Source: Clostridiales bacterium GWF2_38_85
GTDB lineage: Bacteria > Bacillota > Clostridia > Oscillospirales > CAG-382
Length of the DNA stretch: 64,000 nucleotides
Reading direction: 5' to 3'
Assembly (NCBI GenBank): GCA_001797275.1
Contig: MGOY01000024.1
Span: forward strand, 1-64,000
The notes below the pieces were generated by a model. It saw only the letters and a list, made by a program, of their open reading frames with translations. It made no database searches and had not been told where the DNA came from. Made by a program: the position numbers and the translations under genes. How positions within the stretch are numbered: position 1 is the stretch's first letter; every line of letters starts with the position of its first letter. Positions 9,781-18,083 of this stretch are shown one piece after another.

Positions 9781-9915
9781 ATGAGAAATACAGTTTGGCA
9801 ATTGTTTGAAAGAACAACTGACTCATCCGTAATTAAATGTGGAGCGCCTTGCGCGATGCATGATGATAACGGGCTTATACTGCTATACTCTTATCGAGGT
9901 AATCCAAGGGGATAA
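9781..9915 (+). CDS. 44-residue leader ORF of an attenuator (N-terminus YqzL-like)
   Basis: Short ORF with an AGGAG ribosome binding site. The first 16 residues (MRNTVWQLFERTTDSS) resemble the start of YqzL-family small proteins, but the rest (ending LYSYRGNPRG) does not, so it may be a repurposed fragment. The last third of the ORF (9874-9895) is complementary to 9943-9964, which overlaps the left arm of the terminator at 9954-9985. That layout makes it more likely a regulatory leader peptide for the methyltransferase at 10016 than a protein with its own function. Seen: RBS, ORF, complementarity. Inferred: ribosome-mediated attenuation. Confidence 0.7.
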   Translation: MRNTVWQLFERTTDSSVIKCGAPCAMHDDNGLILLYSYRGNPRG

Positions 9916-9964
9916 ATATATAACCATATAATTATATATAAAGATAAGAGTATACCGGTATAAG
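9874..9964 (+). promoter_or_regulatory. Antiterminator arms of a ribosome-mediated attenuator
   Basis: Arm A (9874-9895, inside the leader ORF) pairs with arm B (9943-9964): 20 of 22 Watson-Crick pairs plus one G-U. Arm B shares 11 nt with the terminator's left arm (9954-9967), so the two structures exclude each other. A ribosome that finishes the leader covers arm A and lets the terminator form; one stalled early leaves A free to pair with B and allows readthrough. Confidence 0.75.
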
Positions 9965-9990
9965 TTTTTATAAACTTATACCGGTTTTTT
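9954..9990 (+). terminator. Intrinsic terminator between leader ORF and methyltransferase
   Basis: A perfect 14-bp stem (9954-9967 with 9972-9985), 4-nt loop TTAT, followed at once by a T-run. It lies 17 nt before the AAAGGA site of the next gene, so it acts inside the transcription unit. Confidence 0.9.
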
Positions 9991-10015
9991 ATTTTATAAA
10001 GGATGTGTGCATGCA

Positions 10016-10771
10016 ATGCTTGAACAATACTACAATGAACAATGCAACGAAGATGGAAGACTACAGCTTGACCGTGCTAATACAATTGAATACCAAACCA
10101 CTCTGCATTTTTTATTAACGCATTTGCCCAAAGGTTGTTCAGTTCTTGACTGCTGTGCCGGAACGGGTGTATATGCTTTTCCGCTTGCGGATAATGGTTA
10201 CACAGTTACAGCTGGTGATCTGATGCAAAAGCATGTTGATATTATGAGAAGCAAAGATACCGATCGTTTACTAACAAAAATATATCAAGGCGATGTGCTT
10301 GATATGTCTGCATTTGAAGAAAATAGCTTTGATGCAGTAATATGTATGGGTGCGTTGTATCATTTACAAACACAGGCTGAACGAGAAAAGTGTATTGGAG
10401 AATGTCTTAGGGTTTTAAAAGTCGGTGGAGCTTTCACTTTTTCATATATAAACAGAAACGCTTGCTTTATCAATCACTTTAACAGAGCTGATATAGATAT
10501 TGCTAAATGTAAAACAATATTAGATACCGGAAACAACGGTGTATTCTATGCAATGAATTTTGATGAATCCGATTTACTTGCTAATGAATATAAAGTTGAA
10601 AAGATAACAAATATCGGAGTTGATGGACTTAGGTACCCTCTCAGAGAAATTATTAACAGCTGTAGTGATCAACAATTCGAAGCATACATGGAATACCACC
10701 TTGCAACCTGTGAACAGCCGTCAATAATCGGACACAGCATGCACGGGTTATGGATAGGGAGGAAGTCATGA
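10016..10771 (+). CDS. Class I SAM-dependent methyltransferase
   Basis: Small cytosolic methyltransferase of the Methyltransf_11/25 type. Motif I is VLDCCAGTGVYAFPLA (about residues 43-58), motif II the acidic end of TAGDL, and the motif IV/V region is FDAVICMGALYHL followed by ECLRVLKVGGAFTFSYI. No NPPY-type motif is present, so it is not an N6-adenine (Erm-like) enzyme. An in-frame GTG at 10007 is an alternative start. The protein at 52574 is clearly the same subfamily. It is the first gene after the attenuator, and its stop overlaps the next start (ATGA). The substrate is unknown. Confidence 0.85.
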   Translation: MLEQYYNEQCNEDGRLQLDRANTIEYQTTLHFLLTHLPKGCSVLDCCAGTGVYAFPLADNGYTVTAGDLMQKHVDIMRSKDTDRLLTKIYQGDVLDMSAFEENSFDAVICMGALYHLQTQAEREKCIGECLRVLKVGGAFTFSYINRNACFINHFNRADIDIAKCKTILDTGNNGVFYAMNFDESDLLANEYKVEKITNIGVDGLRYPLREIINSCSDQQFEAYMEYHLATCEQPSIIGHSMHGLWIGRKS

Positions 10772-11289
10772 CCGAACAGATTATTTTAGTTTTTCCGACA
10801 CTCGAAATGGAAAACCAAGCGATTGAATATCGGCAAGAATATTTTGATTATGGTGAATATGAAATCAGTGGTGATGGCGGATTGGATCATGCCGATAATT
10901 ACAAAAATTGGTTTAATATAATTACATCCGCTCAAACTGCAGCTCCAAATGGTTGGGTTAATTGTTCAACTTACTTTGCAGCTATTGGCGATAAGATTAT
11001 CGGAACTATTCAAATCAGACATTCCCTTAATGAGTTTCTTATTGATTATGGCGGTCATATTGGTTATGGTGTTCGACCATCCGAGCGTCGAAAAGGTTAT
11101 GCTTCTCAAATGCTAAAGCTTGCTCTTGAAAAATGCTGCAAGTTAAACATCGATAAAGTTCTGATTACTTGCGACAAAGACAATATAGCTTCTGCAAAAA
11201 CAATAATGAAAAATGGTGGAATTATTGAGAATGAGCTTACAGAACAAAACGGAAATTTAGTCCAAAGATATTGGATTACATTGAAATGA
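10768..11289 (+). CDS. GNAT family N-acetyltransferase
   Basis: GCN5-related acetyltransferase. The acetyl-CoA site is visible as YGVRPSERRKGYASQMLKLAL (R-x-x-G-Y/A form of motif A), followed by KVLITCDKDNIASAKTIMKNGG and a C-terminal RYWI strand. The start at 10768 overlaps the previous stop codon and has a GGGAGGA site in the end of that gene; an earlier in-frame ATG at 10750 is less likely. 173 residues. The long N-terminal half with TYFAAI and IRHSLN resembles GNATs annotated in Firmicutes next to methyltransferases. Substrate unknown. Confidence 0.85.
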   Translation: MTEQIILVFPTLEMENQAIEYRQEYFDYGEYEISGDGGLDHADNYKNWFNIITSAQTAAPNGWVNCSTYFAAIGDKIIGTIQIRHSLNEFLIDYGGHIGYGVRPSERRKGYASQMLKLALEKCCKLNIDKVLITCDKDNIASAKTIMKNGGIIENELTEQNGNLVQRYWITLK

Positions 11290-11319
11290 ATATATTTCGG
11301 ATAGAAAGGACAGATTCAT

Positions 11320-12093
11320 ATGAAAAACTTATTCAGAAATACCGCTTGGCTATATGATGTAGATAAACGAGATAATCTTCAAGCAGACATACCGTTCTAT
11401 ATAGATTACGCAAAAATGCAGAAAGGCGAGATACTTGAGCTTGGCTGCGGAACAGGCAGAGTATCTATAGCATTAGCAAGGCAGTGTTTTAAAGTTACCG
11501 GTCTTGATTTGTCTATCCAGATGCTTGATATTTTCAGAGCTAAAACCGAGAATGAACCTGAGCTGAAAGATAAAATAACAATCGTCCATGGTGATATGTC
11601 TGATTTTAACCTGCAAAAAAAGTTTTCAATGATAATAGCTCCTTTTCGTGTTTTCCAGGCACTGACTGAAGATGATGTCATAAAGCAATCATTGAGATGT
11701 ATCAGAGAGCATTTAACTTATGACGGAATATTCATCATCAATGTATTCAATCCAAGACCTGTTATGGATGAAGGATGGTGCTATCCGGAGACAGTGCAAT
11801 GGGAACGGCTTGATGAGAATACAGGAAACTATGTTGTCAAAAAACACTGGGGCGATAAAATCGATACCCAAAATCAGATCATATATCCTCATTATGCATA
11901 TGAAGTTACCGATAAAAACGGTATCAAATCAAGGCACACCGAGGATTTAAAGCTGAAATATTATTACGATAATCAACTCTCACAAACATTAGAAAATGCC
12001 GGATTCAGAATCAAAGAAAAATTCGGTTGGTACGATAAGTCAACAATTGAAGACTGCAAGCGGGAACTGATTTTTATTTGTACAAAAATTTAG
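11320..12093 (+). CDS. Class I SAM-dependent methyltransferase
   Basis: 257-residue methyltransferase. ILELGCGTGRVSIALA is motif I (residues ~38-53), TGLDLSIQML motif II, and DMSDF with FSMIIAPFRVFQAL gives the motif III/IV region. The C-terminal strand ends RELIFICTKI. A GGAAAGGA-like site lies before the start. It continues the plus-strand array begun at 10016. Not of the rRNA adenine dimethylase type. Substrate unknown. Confidence 0.85.
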   Translation: MKNLFRNTAWLYDVDKRDNLQADIPFYIDYAKMQKGEILELGCGTGRVSIALARQCFKVTGLDLSIQMLDIFRAKTENEPELKDKITIVHGDMSDFNLQKKFSMIIAPFRVFQALTEDDVIKQSLRCIREHLTYDGIFIINVFNPRPVMDEGWCYPETVQWERLDENTGNYVVKKHWGDKIDTQNQIIYPHYAYEVTDKNGIKSRHTEDLKLKYYYDNQLSQTLENAGFRIKEKFGWYDKSTIEDCKRELIFICTKI

Positions 12094-12128
12094 TATCCTA
12101 CACAATAAATTTTTAAAGGAGTAATAAT

Positions 12129-12605
12129 ATGCCGAACAATAACTTTACAAAATCAATTGGCTGCATTGTTATGCGGGGTAATGATGTTCTATTAGTAAAG
12201 CATACATACGGAAGCGCTAACGGAAGATATCTGACCCCGGGCGGATGTTGCAATGAAAATGAAGCACCGGAAGCCACCGCTCATCGGGAATTATGGGAGG
12301 AAACAAAAATCAAGGCCGAGATTAAAGAATTGGTTGGAATCAGATTTTTTCCCGACTCATGGTATGTAGTATTCAAAATGGATTACGTAGAAGGAACCCC
12401 GACTTCTGATGGTTTTGAAAACAGTGAAGCGATTTTTATGGATATAAATGAAGCAATAACACATCCGCTGATAACAAACCTGTCAAAAGTTCTTCTTGAA
12501 TCCATGTTGTTAGATAATTCTAACGGACTAAAAAGATATGCTAACTATACCTCGCCACAAGTACCGGAAGCAACCTTATACGGAGTGAATTACACTAAGG
12601 AGTAA
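12129..12605 (+). CDS. NUDIX hydrolase
   Basis: Small NUDIX pyrophosphohydrolase. The Nudix box starts at GGCCNENEAPEATAHRELWEET, with the catalytic glutamates in RELWEE (near residues 56-61), and the domain is otherwise standard: GCIVMRGNDVLLVKH at the N-terminus and FFPDSWYVVFKMDY later. 158 residues. A TAAAGGAG site precedes the start. Likely acts on a nucleoside diphosphate derivative; the exact substrate cannot be told from sequence. Confidence 0.88.
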   Translation: MPNNNFTKSIGCIVMRGNDVLLVKHTYGSANGRYLTPGGCCNENEAPEATAHRELWEETKIKAEIKELVGIRFFPDSWYVVFKMDYVEGTPTSDGFENSEAIFMDINEAITHPLITNLSKVLLESMLLDNSNGLKRYANYTSPQVPEATLYGVNYTKE

Positions 12606-12611
12606 AATGTT

Positions 12612-13421
12612 ATGTTAACCTCGATCGATAAAGATCATTTACTGTTCAGCTCTGCTGAATACAACAACGATATAATTGCGTTCAACCTCATGGAGTTGAT
12701 ACGCACATCACCGCTTGTTCTGCTGTCAAACGGAAACAGTGCCATTGTTGGCAGGACACATCCGAGTACACCCTTTTGGATTTGGACGAGCAACAATATT
12801 ACCGATTACGAATCACAGAAGGTATGCGAGAATATTATAAATCATCTTAGAGAATGCAAATCAATTAAAATTGTTGCAAAGCTTGAGTTCATAGAGTACT
12901 TTTCAAGGGCTGTTATTGATATTGCAGAAATAACATTCAAAACTGATATGCAAAGCTATGAGTGCAACAATGTTATCATACCGAAAATAACCGATGTAAC
13001 TATAACACATCCTTCAGATGATGACCTTGAGCTTCTCGCTGAGTTCTACAAGCAATACTATTTCGAATGTTGGGGTAAAAATGCACTTGATGCAGATTGC
13101 ATAGAAGCCGCTAAGAAAAACTTAGCCAACCCCGATTTTCTGGTATTATACAAAGATAACAAAATTGTATCTATGGTAGGTATCAGCAAAAAAGACGACA
13201 AATACGCAAGGATAAATCAGGTTTACACCTCCATTGAGCATCGCTGCAAGGGTTATGCAGCATCGGTTGTTGCGGAGCTTTGCAAAAGAGCATTGGCAGA
13301 AGGCAAAACACCTATGTTGTATGCCGATATCGCAAACCCCGCATCAAACAAAGTATATCGCAACATCGGATTTAAACCGAGAGGCAAAGTTTCGGAAATA
13401 TGGGTTGAGATTAAATCTTAA
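12612..13421 (+). CDS. GNAT family N-acetyltransferase with N-terminal extension
   Basis: A 269-residue protein with the GNAT fold in its C-terminal half. The acetyl-CoA motif is QVYTSIEHRCKGYAASVVAEL (around residues 200-220) and the terminal GNAT strand is ANPASNKVYRNIGF. The N-terminal 130 residues (with TPFWIWTSNN) match the two-domain GNATs whose first half is also acetyltransferase-like. It starts 6 nt after the NUDIX stop with an AAGGAG site, so the two are probably co-translated. Confidence 0.82.
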   Translation: MLTSIDKDHLLFSSAEYNNDIIAFNLMELIRTSPLVLLSNGNSAIVGRTHPSTPFWIWTSNNITDYESQKVCENIINHLRECKSIKIVAKLEFIEYFSRAVIDIAEITFKTDMQSYECNNVIIPKITDVTITHPSDDDLELLAEFYKQYYFECWGKNALDADCIEAAKKNLANPDFLVLYKDNKIVSMVGISKKDDKYARINQVYTSIEHRCKGYAASVVAELCKRALAEGKTPMLYADIANPASNKVYRNIGFKPRGKVSEIWVEIKS

Positions 13422-13446
13422 AATACATCATCAAGAGGAGGTTTAT

Positions 13447-14217
13447 ATGATAAAGCTGAACACTATTGACAATGGGCAAGTATTTGATTTTGGAAAAGCT
13501 TCAAAAGACTATTCAAAATTTCGTGATATTTATCCAAAAGAATTATATGACACACTATACTTATTGGGTGTAGGACACGAAGACCAAGATTGGCTTGACA
13601 TGGGAACAGGTACAGGTCAACTTCCACGTGGACTATATCATTATGGTGCAAAAATAACCGGAATTGATATTTCTCAAAATCAAATAAATGAAGCTGTTCG
13701 TATGGCAGATGAAAAGAAAATGAATATTACATTTAAAGCATGTTCTGCAGAGAATACAGAATTTGCAGACAGCAGTTTTGATGTTATTACAGCCTGTCAG
13801 TGTTTCTGGTATTTTGATAAAGAAAAAATCGTGCCTGAAATAAAAAGACTTTTAAAATCAAAAGGGTTGTTTGTCAAAATATATATGACATGGATCAAAG
13901 AAGATCCTATTGCTTCGGAATCACACGCTCTTGTTAAGTCTTTGAATCAAAATTGGACCTCCGGTTCATCAGCTGTGCAGGATTTAAGGATACATTGTTT
14001 TGATAATCCTGTTATGGAATCCTTTTATGCTGATTTGCCTTTCACACCCGAAAGCTGGCATGGACGAATCAGAGCATGTCGCGGTGTTCTCGGTTCAATG
14101 GATAATGAAACCTTGCAAAAGTTCGAAACAGAGCATCAGAAATTATCAGAAACTTTCCCTGAAACCTTTACTGTCAAGCATAAAATTTATATAACATCAT
14201 ATCAGATAAGAAAGTGA
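13447..14217 (+). CDS. Class I SAM-dependent methyltransferase
   Basis: 256 residues starting at the ATG behind a perfect GAGGAGG site; a longer in-frame reading begins inside the preceding GNAT gene and is not real. Motif I is WLDMGTGTGQLPRGL, followed by ITGIDISQNQINEA and the FDVITACQCFWYFD block. This last pattern is typical of the small-molecule methyltransferases annotated as Methyltransf_11. Fourth enzyme of the array. Confidence 0.86.
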   Translation: MIKLNTIDNGQVFDFGKASKDYSKFRDIYPKELYDTLYLLGVGHEDQDWLDMGTGTGQLPRGLYHYGAKITGIDISQNQINEAVRMADEKKMNITFKACSAENTEFADSSFDVITACQCFWYFDKEKIVPEIKRLLKSKGLFVKIYMTWIKEDPIASESHALVKSLNQNWTSGSSAVQDLRIHCFDNPVMESFYADLPFTPESWHGRIRACRGVLGSMDNETLQKFETEHQKLSETFPETFTVKHKIYITSYQIRK

Positions 14218-14227
14218 GTGAGATAAT

Positions 14228-14707
14228 GTGATTTTACAAGCAGAAAAAAGTGATCTGTCCGAGTGTCTTGATATAATCAGAAAAAGCTTTACGACGGTTG
14301 CGGATGAATTCGGGTTGACCGAACAAAACTGTCCGACAAACGGAGCATTTATGAAAATAGACAGGCTTGAACGCGATTTCAACGATGGTAATCTGATGTT
14401 TTGCTATTATAACAGCTTTGGAGCTGTCGGATTTGTACAAATAAATAAGGTTTCGGACGATACCTTCGAGATGCGTAAGCTTGCAGTTGTTCCCGAATGT
14501 CGTCATATGGGCATCGGCAGAGAGCTGATTGATTTCGTAAAAGCCAAGGTTACCGAATTCGGCGGCAGGAAAATAACAATCGGAATAATTGATGAAGACA
14601 CAAGGCTGAAGGATTGGTATGCCGAAAACGGATTTATGCCGGTCAGCATTCAGACCTTCTCACATCTACCGTTTACAGTCGGGTATATGGAATTTAGATT
14701 GGGGTGA
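14228..14707 (+). CDS. GNAT family N-acetyltransferase
   Basis: 159-residue GNAT starting with GTG. The acetyl-CoA motif is LAVVPECRHMGIGRELIDFVKAK (R/Q-x-x-G-x-G form) and WYAENGFMP is the terminal signature. It is a clear paralogue of the protein at 52071: both share the SxEDSxxxFGxTEENCP-like N-terminus (FGLTEQNCPTNGAF here) and the IGIIDEDTRLKDWY segment. That pairing links this array to the 51-kb cassette. Confidence 0.86.
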   Translation: MILQAEKSDLSECLDIIRKSFTTVADEFGLTEQNCPTNGAFMKIDRLERDFNDGNLMFCYYNSFGAVGFVQINKVSDDTFEMRKLAVVPECRHMGIGRELIDFVKAKVTEFGGRKITIGIIDEDTRLKDWYAENGFMPVSIQTFSHLPFTVGYMEFRLG

Positions 14708-15747
14708 ATTGCTTGATTAAAATACGCCAATTACAGGACAAAGATGCTGTCAATATTGTCAAATACAACGAAGGCAAGGATGAGAATTTCTTTAACCAAT
14801 GGGGCGGTGGTAGGTTTTATACATATCCTCTTACAGCAGAGCAAGTGCAAAGCCGCATAAAAAACACTCAAAACACAAGATATTTTGCTATAACAAAAGA
14901 TGATGCGATGATAGGAGCCGCTGAGCTTGATTTTATCGATTGGGAAGCAAAAAAATGCTCTGTCTGTCGATTTTTGCTTGGTGAAGAATACAGCAACCAT
15001 GGTTACGGTACAGAAGCATTAAATCTGCTTGTTGATTATGCAATGAATCAATTAGGTATGACGAAAGTTACACTTTCTGTTTTCGACTTCAACAAAAACG
15101 CATTTAGATGTTATGAAAAAGCAGGATTTGTGACCACAAGTATTTCCGACAGACCAAACGGTTGGAAAGCAATTCACATGGAAAGGAACAAAAACATGAC
15201 ACTTGAAACGAAAAGATTGATATTACGGCCATTTGTGGATAGCGACTTTGAAGCTGTTCACAGTTACGGAAGCAACTACGAGAATATAAAATTTATGGTA
15301 TGGGGTCCAAATACCGAGGATGATACACGCAATTTCATAAAGGATTGTATTGAAAAGTCGAAAAAATCGCCTCAAACACATTTTGACTTTGTGGTAACTC
15401 TCAAAGACAGCGGAAAGGTTATCGGCGGTTGTGGTATATACCTGAATCAAGCAGGTGATGAAGGTATGATTGGTTGGGTGCTGCATATGGACTATTGGAA
15501 GCAGGGTTACGGAACCGAATTTGCAGCCGAGCTGATAAGGTTTGGTTTTGCTGAGCTGAACCTGCACCGGATTTATGCAACCTGTTTTTCCGAAAACTAC
15601 GGCTCATACCGTGTTATGGAACGCAACAATATGCGCCGTGAGGCTTATTTTGTCAAATGCCGCAAGGGCAGAAAATGCGATCCCGAACCCTGGTACGACG
15701 AGCTTCATTATGCGATATTAAAAGAGGAGTGGGAACACAATAGTTGA
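14704..15747 (+). CDS. Tandem GNAT acetyltransferase fusion (two domains)
   Basis: 347 residues made of two complete GNAT domains. Domain 1 (about 1-160) has the motif LGEEYSNHGYGTEALNLL; domain 2 (about 165-347) is RimJ/RimL-like (TKRLILRPF, WVLHMDYWKQGYGTEFAAEL, FSENYGSYRVMERNNM). The junction still carries an internal ribosome binding site (AAAGGA, 15182-15187) eight nt before an in-frame ATG at 15196, exactly where a stand-alone second protein would start. This looks like two adjacent genes joined by loss of a stop codon, and the second domain may also be made separately. Start uncertain: GTG 14704 overlaps the previous stop, TTG 14713 has a GGGGTGA site. Confidence 0.85.
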   Translation: MNCLIKIRQLQDKDAVNIVKYNEGKDENFFNQWGGGRFYTYPLTAEQVQSRIKNTQNTRYFAITKDDAMIGAAELDFIDWEAKKCSVCRFLLGEEYSNHGYGTEALNLLVDYAMNQLGMTKVTLSVFDFNKNAFRCYEKAGFVTTSISDRPNGWKAIHMERNKNMTLETKRLILRPFVDSDFEAVHSYGSNYENIKFMVWGPNTEDDTRNFIKDCIEKSKKSPQTHFDFVVTLKDSGKVIGGCGIYLNQAGDEGMIGWVLHMDYWKQGYGTEFAAELIRFGFAELNLHRIYATCFSENYGSYRVMERNNMRREAYFVKCRKGRKCDPEPWYDELHYAILKEEWEHNS

Positions 15748-15843
15748 ATAATCAAATCAGGAATTGTTGTATGAATCGTTTATGTTGCAAAAATATATCC
15801 CCCTACTGTTTCTTATATTCATCCTAAAAGAAAAAGGTATTTA

Positions 15844-15872
15844 TTGACTAATATAATCGTTCATGGTACTAT
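15844..15872 (+). promoter_or_regulatory. Promoter for the NUDIX gene at 15935
   Basis: TTGACT at 15844-15849 and TACTAT at 15867-15872, spacer 17 bp, in the 187-nt gap between the tandem GNAT and the NUDIX gene. Confidence 0.55.
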
Positions 15873-15934
15873 AAAAACTGTTATTATAAAATCATATAAT
15901 ATCATTAAAATATATATTTTTAGGAGGTTTATAT

Positions 15935-16402
15935 ATGGAAGATTATATAACAGAAATGCGAAAACTAATCGGTCATACCCCTCTATTGTCTATTGGGTGT
16001 GATGTTATAATCGAAAATAATGGTCAAATCTTACTTCAAAAAAGAACGGATGATGGTGAATGGTGTGTGCCAGGTGGCGGTATGAATTTCGGCGAAACTT
16101 TTTTAGAAACCGCCACTCGTGAAGTTATGGAAGAAACAGGGTTGAAATTAGAATCCCTTTCATTATTCGGCATATATTCAGGGAAAAATTGTGTTGTTGA
16201 ATATCCAAATAAAGATGTTGTTTTTGGTGGAATTGTTGTCTTTATTGCAAAAAAATACAGTGGAGAGCTTCGCAAAAATTCCAATGAAAGTTATGAGCTT
16301 AAGTTTTTCAGCAGAGAGAACCTCCCTCAAAACATTCGAAAAACAAATAAAATTTGGATAAACCAGTGGAAAAAAGGTCAAGATTCAATCTTTATTGGAT
16401 AG
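15935..16402 (+). CDS. NUDIX hydrolase
   Basis: 155 residues. The Nudix box starts at GGGMNFGETFLETATREVMEETG with the REVMEETG core near residues 68-75; the N-terminus (DVIIENNGQILLQKR) and WCVPGGG are typical. Preceded by its own promoter and an AGGAGG site, so it is likely a separate transcript from the array upstream. The family is often annotated as 8-oxo-dGTP or ADP-ribose pyrophosphatase-like; no specificity motif was recognised. Confidence 0.88.
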   Translation: MEDYITEMRKLIGHTPLLSIGCDVIIENNGQILLQKRTDDGEWCVPGGGMNFGETFLETATREVMEETGLKLESLSLFGIYSGKNCVVEYPNKDVVFGGIVVFIAKKYSGELRKNSNESYELKFFSRENLPQNIRKTNKIWINQWKKGQDSIFIG

Positions 16403-16445
16403 CATCGCATAGACTAATAGCAAAACAATATTTGATATTTTATTT

Positions 16446-16487
16446 GTACGACGAGCTTCATTATGCGATATTGAAAGAGGAGTGGGA
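16446..16487 (+). pseudogene. Duplicated 3' end of a GNAT gene
   Basis: These 42 nt match 15693-15734, the end of the tandem GNAT gene, with one mismatch, and still read YDELHYAILKEEW in frame. It is a leftover gene end lying directly before the next GNAT gene and supplies that gene's GGAG ribosome binding site. Confidence 0.7.
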
Positions 16488-16495
16488 GAATAGAA

Positions 16496-17005
16496 ATGGA
16501 AACAATAACAATAAAGAAAGCAACCATTGATGATGCAATCGACATTGCTGACATACATATGCTCTCGTGGGAAGTAGCATATAAAGATATCATTCCTACC
16601 GAATATATAATCGAAAAAAACAAAACGAGACCTGCTCAATGGCAGAATCTCTTATTAAAAAACGACTGCGAGTATTTTATAATTCAATTAGAAAATAACA
16701 CAATAGGTTTTATAACATTAGCAAAGCCCCAGGATAAAAATTCAGATGAAAATTATTATGAGTTAGTCAGTTTATATCTGCATCCCGATTATTGCAGAAA
16801 AGGTTTTGGAACAGTAGCATTAAATTATATATCCTCTTATACAAAAGCATTAGGTGAAAAATATTTAATACTTTTTGTTCTTGAAGATAACCATTCAGCA
16901 AGACTTTTTTATGAAAAAAATGGATTTCTTTTTGATGGGACTAAAAAAACACTCAATTATGGAAAACCTCTTTCAGCTTTAAGATATAGGAGAGAATTAG
17001 CGTGA
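16496..17005 (+). CDS. GNAT family N-acetyltransferase
   Basis: 169 residues. It has ADIHMLSWEVAYKDIIP at the N-terminus, typical of the GNATs annotated as phosphinothricin or diamine acetyltransferase-like, the acetyl-CoA motif LYLHPDYCRKGFGTVALNYI and ARLFYEKNGFLFDG at the end. Its AT-rich codon use resembles the NUDIX gene before it. The ribosome binding site lies in a duplicated scrap of the tandem GNAT gene (16446-16487). Confidence 0.85.
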   Translation: METITIKKATIDDAIDIADIHMLSWEVAYKDIIPTEYIIEKNKTRPAQWQNLLLKNDCEYFIIQLENNTIGFITLAKPQDKNSDENYYELVSLYLHPDYCRKGFGTVALNYISSYTKALGEKYLILFVLEDNHSARLFYEKNGFLFDGTKKTLNYGKPLSALRYRRELA

Positions 17006-17092
17006 AAAATGTATGGATACGCAATAATCTAATCGCGTATCTCCATTAATTTTCATGACAAATTTGCGCTTTTACACAGAATGGAGATTATT

Positions 17093-17683
17093 ATGCTAAC
17101 GCACACAGGAACACAAACGATACAAACTGAACGATTGTTGCTCCGCAGATTTACAATTGATGATGCACAGGCGATGTTCGACAACTGGGCAACCGATGTC
17201 AATGTAATAAAATACATGCATTGGGATTTACATAAAGATATGAACGAAACGAGATTTATACTCAACAATTGGATTACCGAATACGAAAAACCTTCATGCT
17301 ACAACTGGGTTATTGTTTACGAGGGAATGCCAGTCGGTGCAATAAACCTTCATGCTTTATCCGACACAAGCATGCGTAGTGAGATTGGATATAACATAGG
17401 CTCAAAATGGTGGAACATAGGCATCACAACCGAAGCCACAAGGGCTGTTATTGGTTTCGCGTTCAACAATTTAAATATGCACAGGATAGCCGCATTACAT
17501 TTGACGACAAATGTCGCATCGGGGAGAGTTATGCAAAAATCAGGTATGACATATGAAGGCACAATGCGAAAGCATGCGCTCAGAAAAGACGGCGTTTTCG
17601 AGGATATGTGCATATACGGAATCCTAAAGGATGAGTGGGAGAATGCACATCAACAAAAAACACTCGCTGAGATTAGCGAGTGA
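17093..17683 (+). CDS. RimJ/RimL-type GNAT acetyltransferase
   Basis: 196-residue GNAT of the RimJ/RimL (acetyltransf_3) type: TERLLLRRFTIDDA at the start, NIGSKWWNIGITTEATRAVIGF as the acetyl-CoA site, and NVASGRVMQKSGMTYEG with YGILKDEWEN at the end. I use the ATG at 17093, six nt behind a GGAG site, rather than the in-frame ATG at 17081. Family members acetylate protein N-termini or small amines. Confidence 0.86.
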   Translation: MLTHTGTQTIQTERLLLRRFTIDDAQAMFDNWATDVNVIKYMHWDLHKDMNETRFILNNWITEYEKPSCYNWVIVYEGMPVGAINLHALSDTSMRSEIGYNIGSKWWNIGITTEATRAVIGFAFNNLNMHRIAALHLTTNVASGRVMQKSGMTYEGTMRKHALRKDGVFEDMCIYGILKDEWENAHQQKTLAEISE

Positions 17684-18083
17684 GGATGACAAAGAATTTG
17701 TTTACCAAACAATAAAGTCGGGCGATTTTCAATACATAGACGAAATCTGGGGTTGGGATGAAGCTAAACAGCGAAGTCTATTCGATACCGAATTCAACAC
17801 AGAAAATGTCTATGTCATAATGTTTGATGAAAAATCAGTCGGATTCTGTCAGATAATCAGAACAAATCGGATTTATATATGTGAACTTCATCTATCTTCC
17901 AAATTCAGAGGGTTGGGGATTGGAAGCTCAGTTCTTGCAGAAATAATTACAGAAGGGAAAAGTGCAGGATTACCTGTTTACATCGGTTGCTTTAAGAATA
18001 TCATTCGTGCAAGAAGGCTATACGAAAAAATAGGCTTCAGTCTTATCGGAGAGACCGAAACCCATTATGAATTAAAGCTTTGA
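17631..18083 (+). CDS. GNAT family N-acetyltransferase
   Basis: 150 residues overlapping the end of the previous gene, so translation is likely coupled. Motif A is LHLSSKFRGLGIGSSVLAEII and the last signature is ARRLYEKIGFSLIGETETHYEL, near-standard for the acetyltransf_1 type. An alternative start at 17643 would remove four residues. Its last 12 nt overlap the end of the convergent AraC gene. Last member of the plus-strand array. Confidence 0.84.
   Translation: MSGRMHINKKHSLRLASEDDKEFVYQTIKSGDFQYIDEIWGWDEAKQRSLFDTEFNTENVYVIMFDEKSVGFCQIIRTNRIYICELHLSSKFRGLGIGSSVLAEIITEGKSAGLPVYIGCFKNIIRARRLYEKIGFSLIGETETHYELKL

Noticed and set aside
10016-10771. Erm-type rRNA adenine methyltransferase
   Set aside because: The attenuator context suggests ribosome-drug resistance, but motif IV is FDAVICMGALYHL, not the N-x-P-[YF] form of adenine N6-methyltransferases.
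10016-18083. Integron-like gene cassette array
   Set aside because: The mix of acetyltransferases, methyltransferases and NUDIX genes resembles cassette arrays, but no integrase is present, genes overlap or touch, and no attC-like repeated recombination sites separate them.
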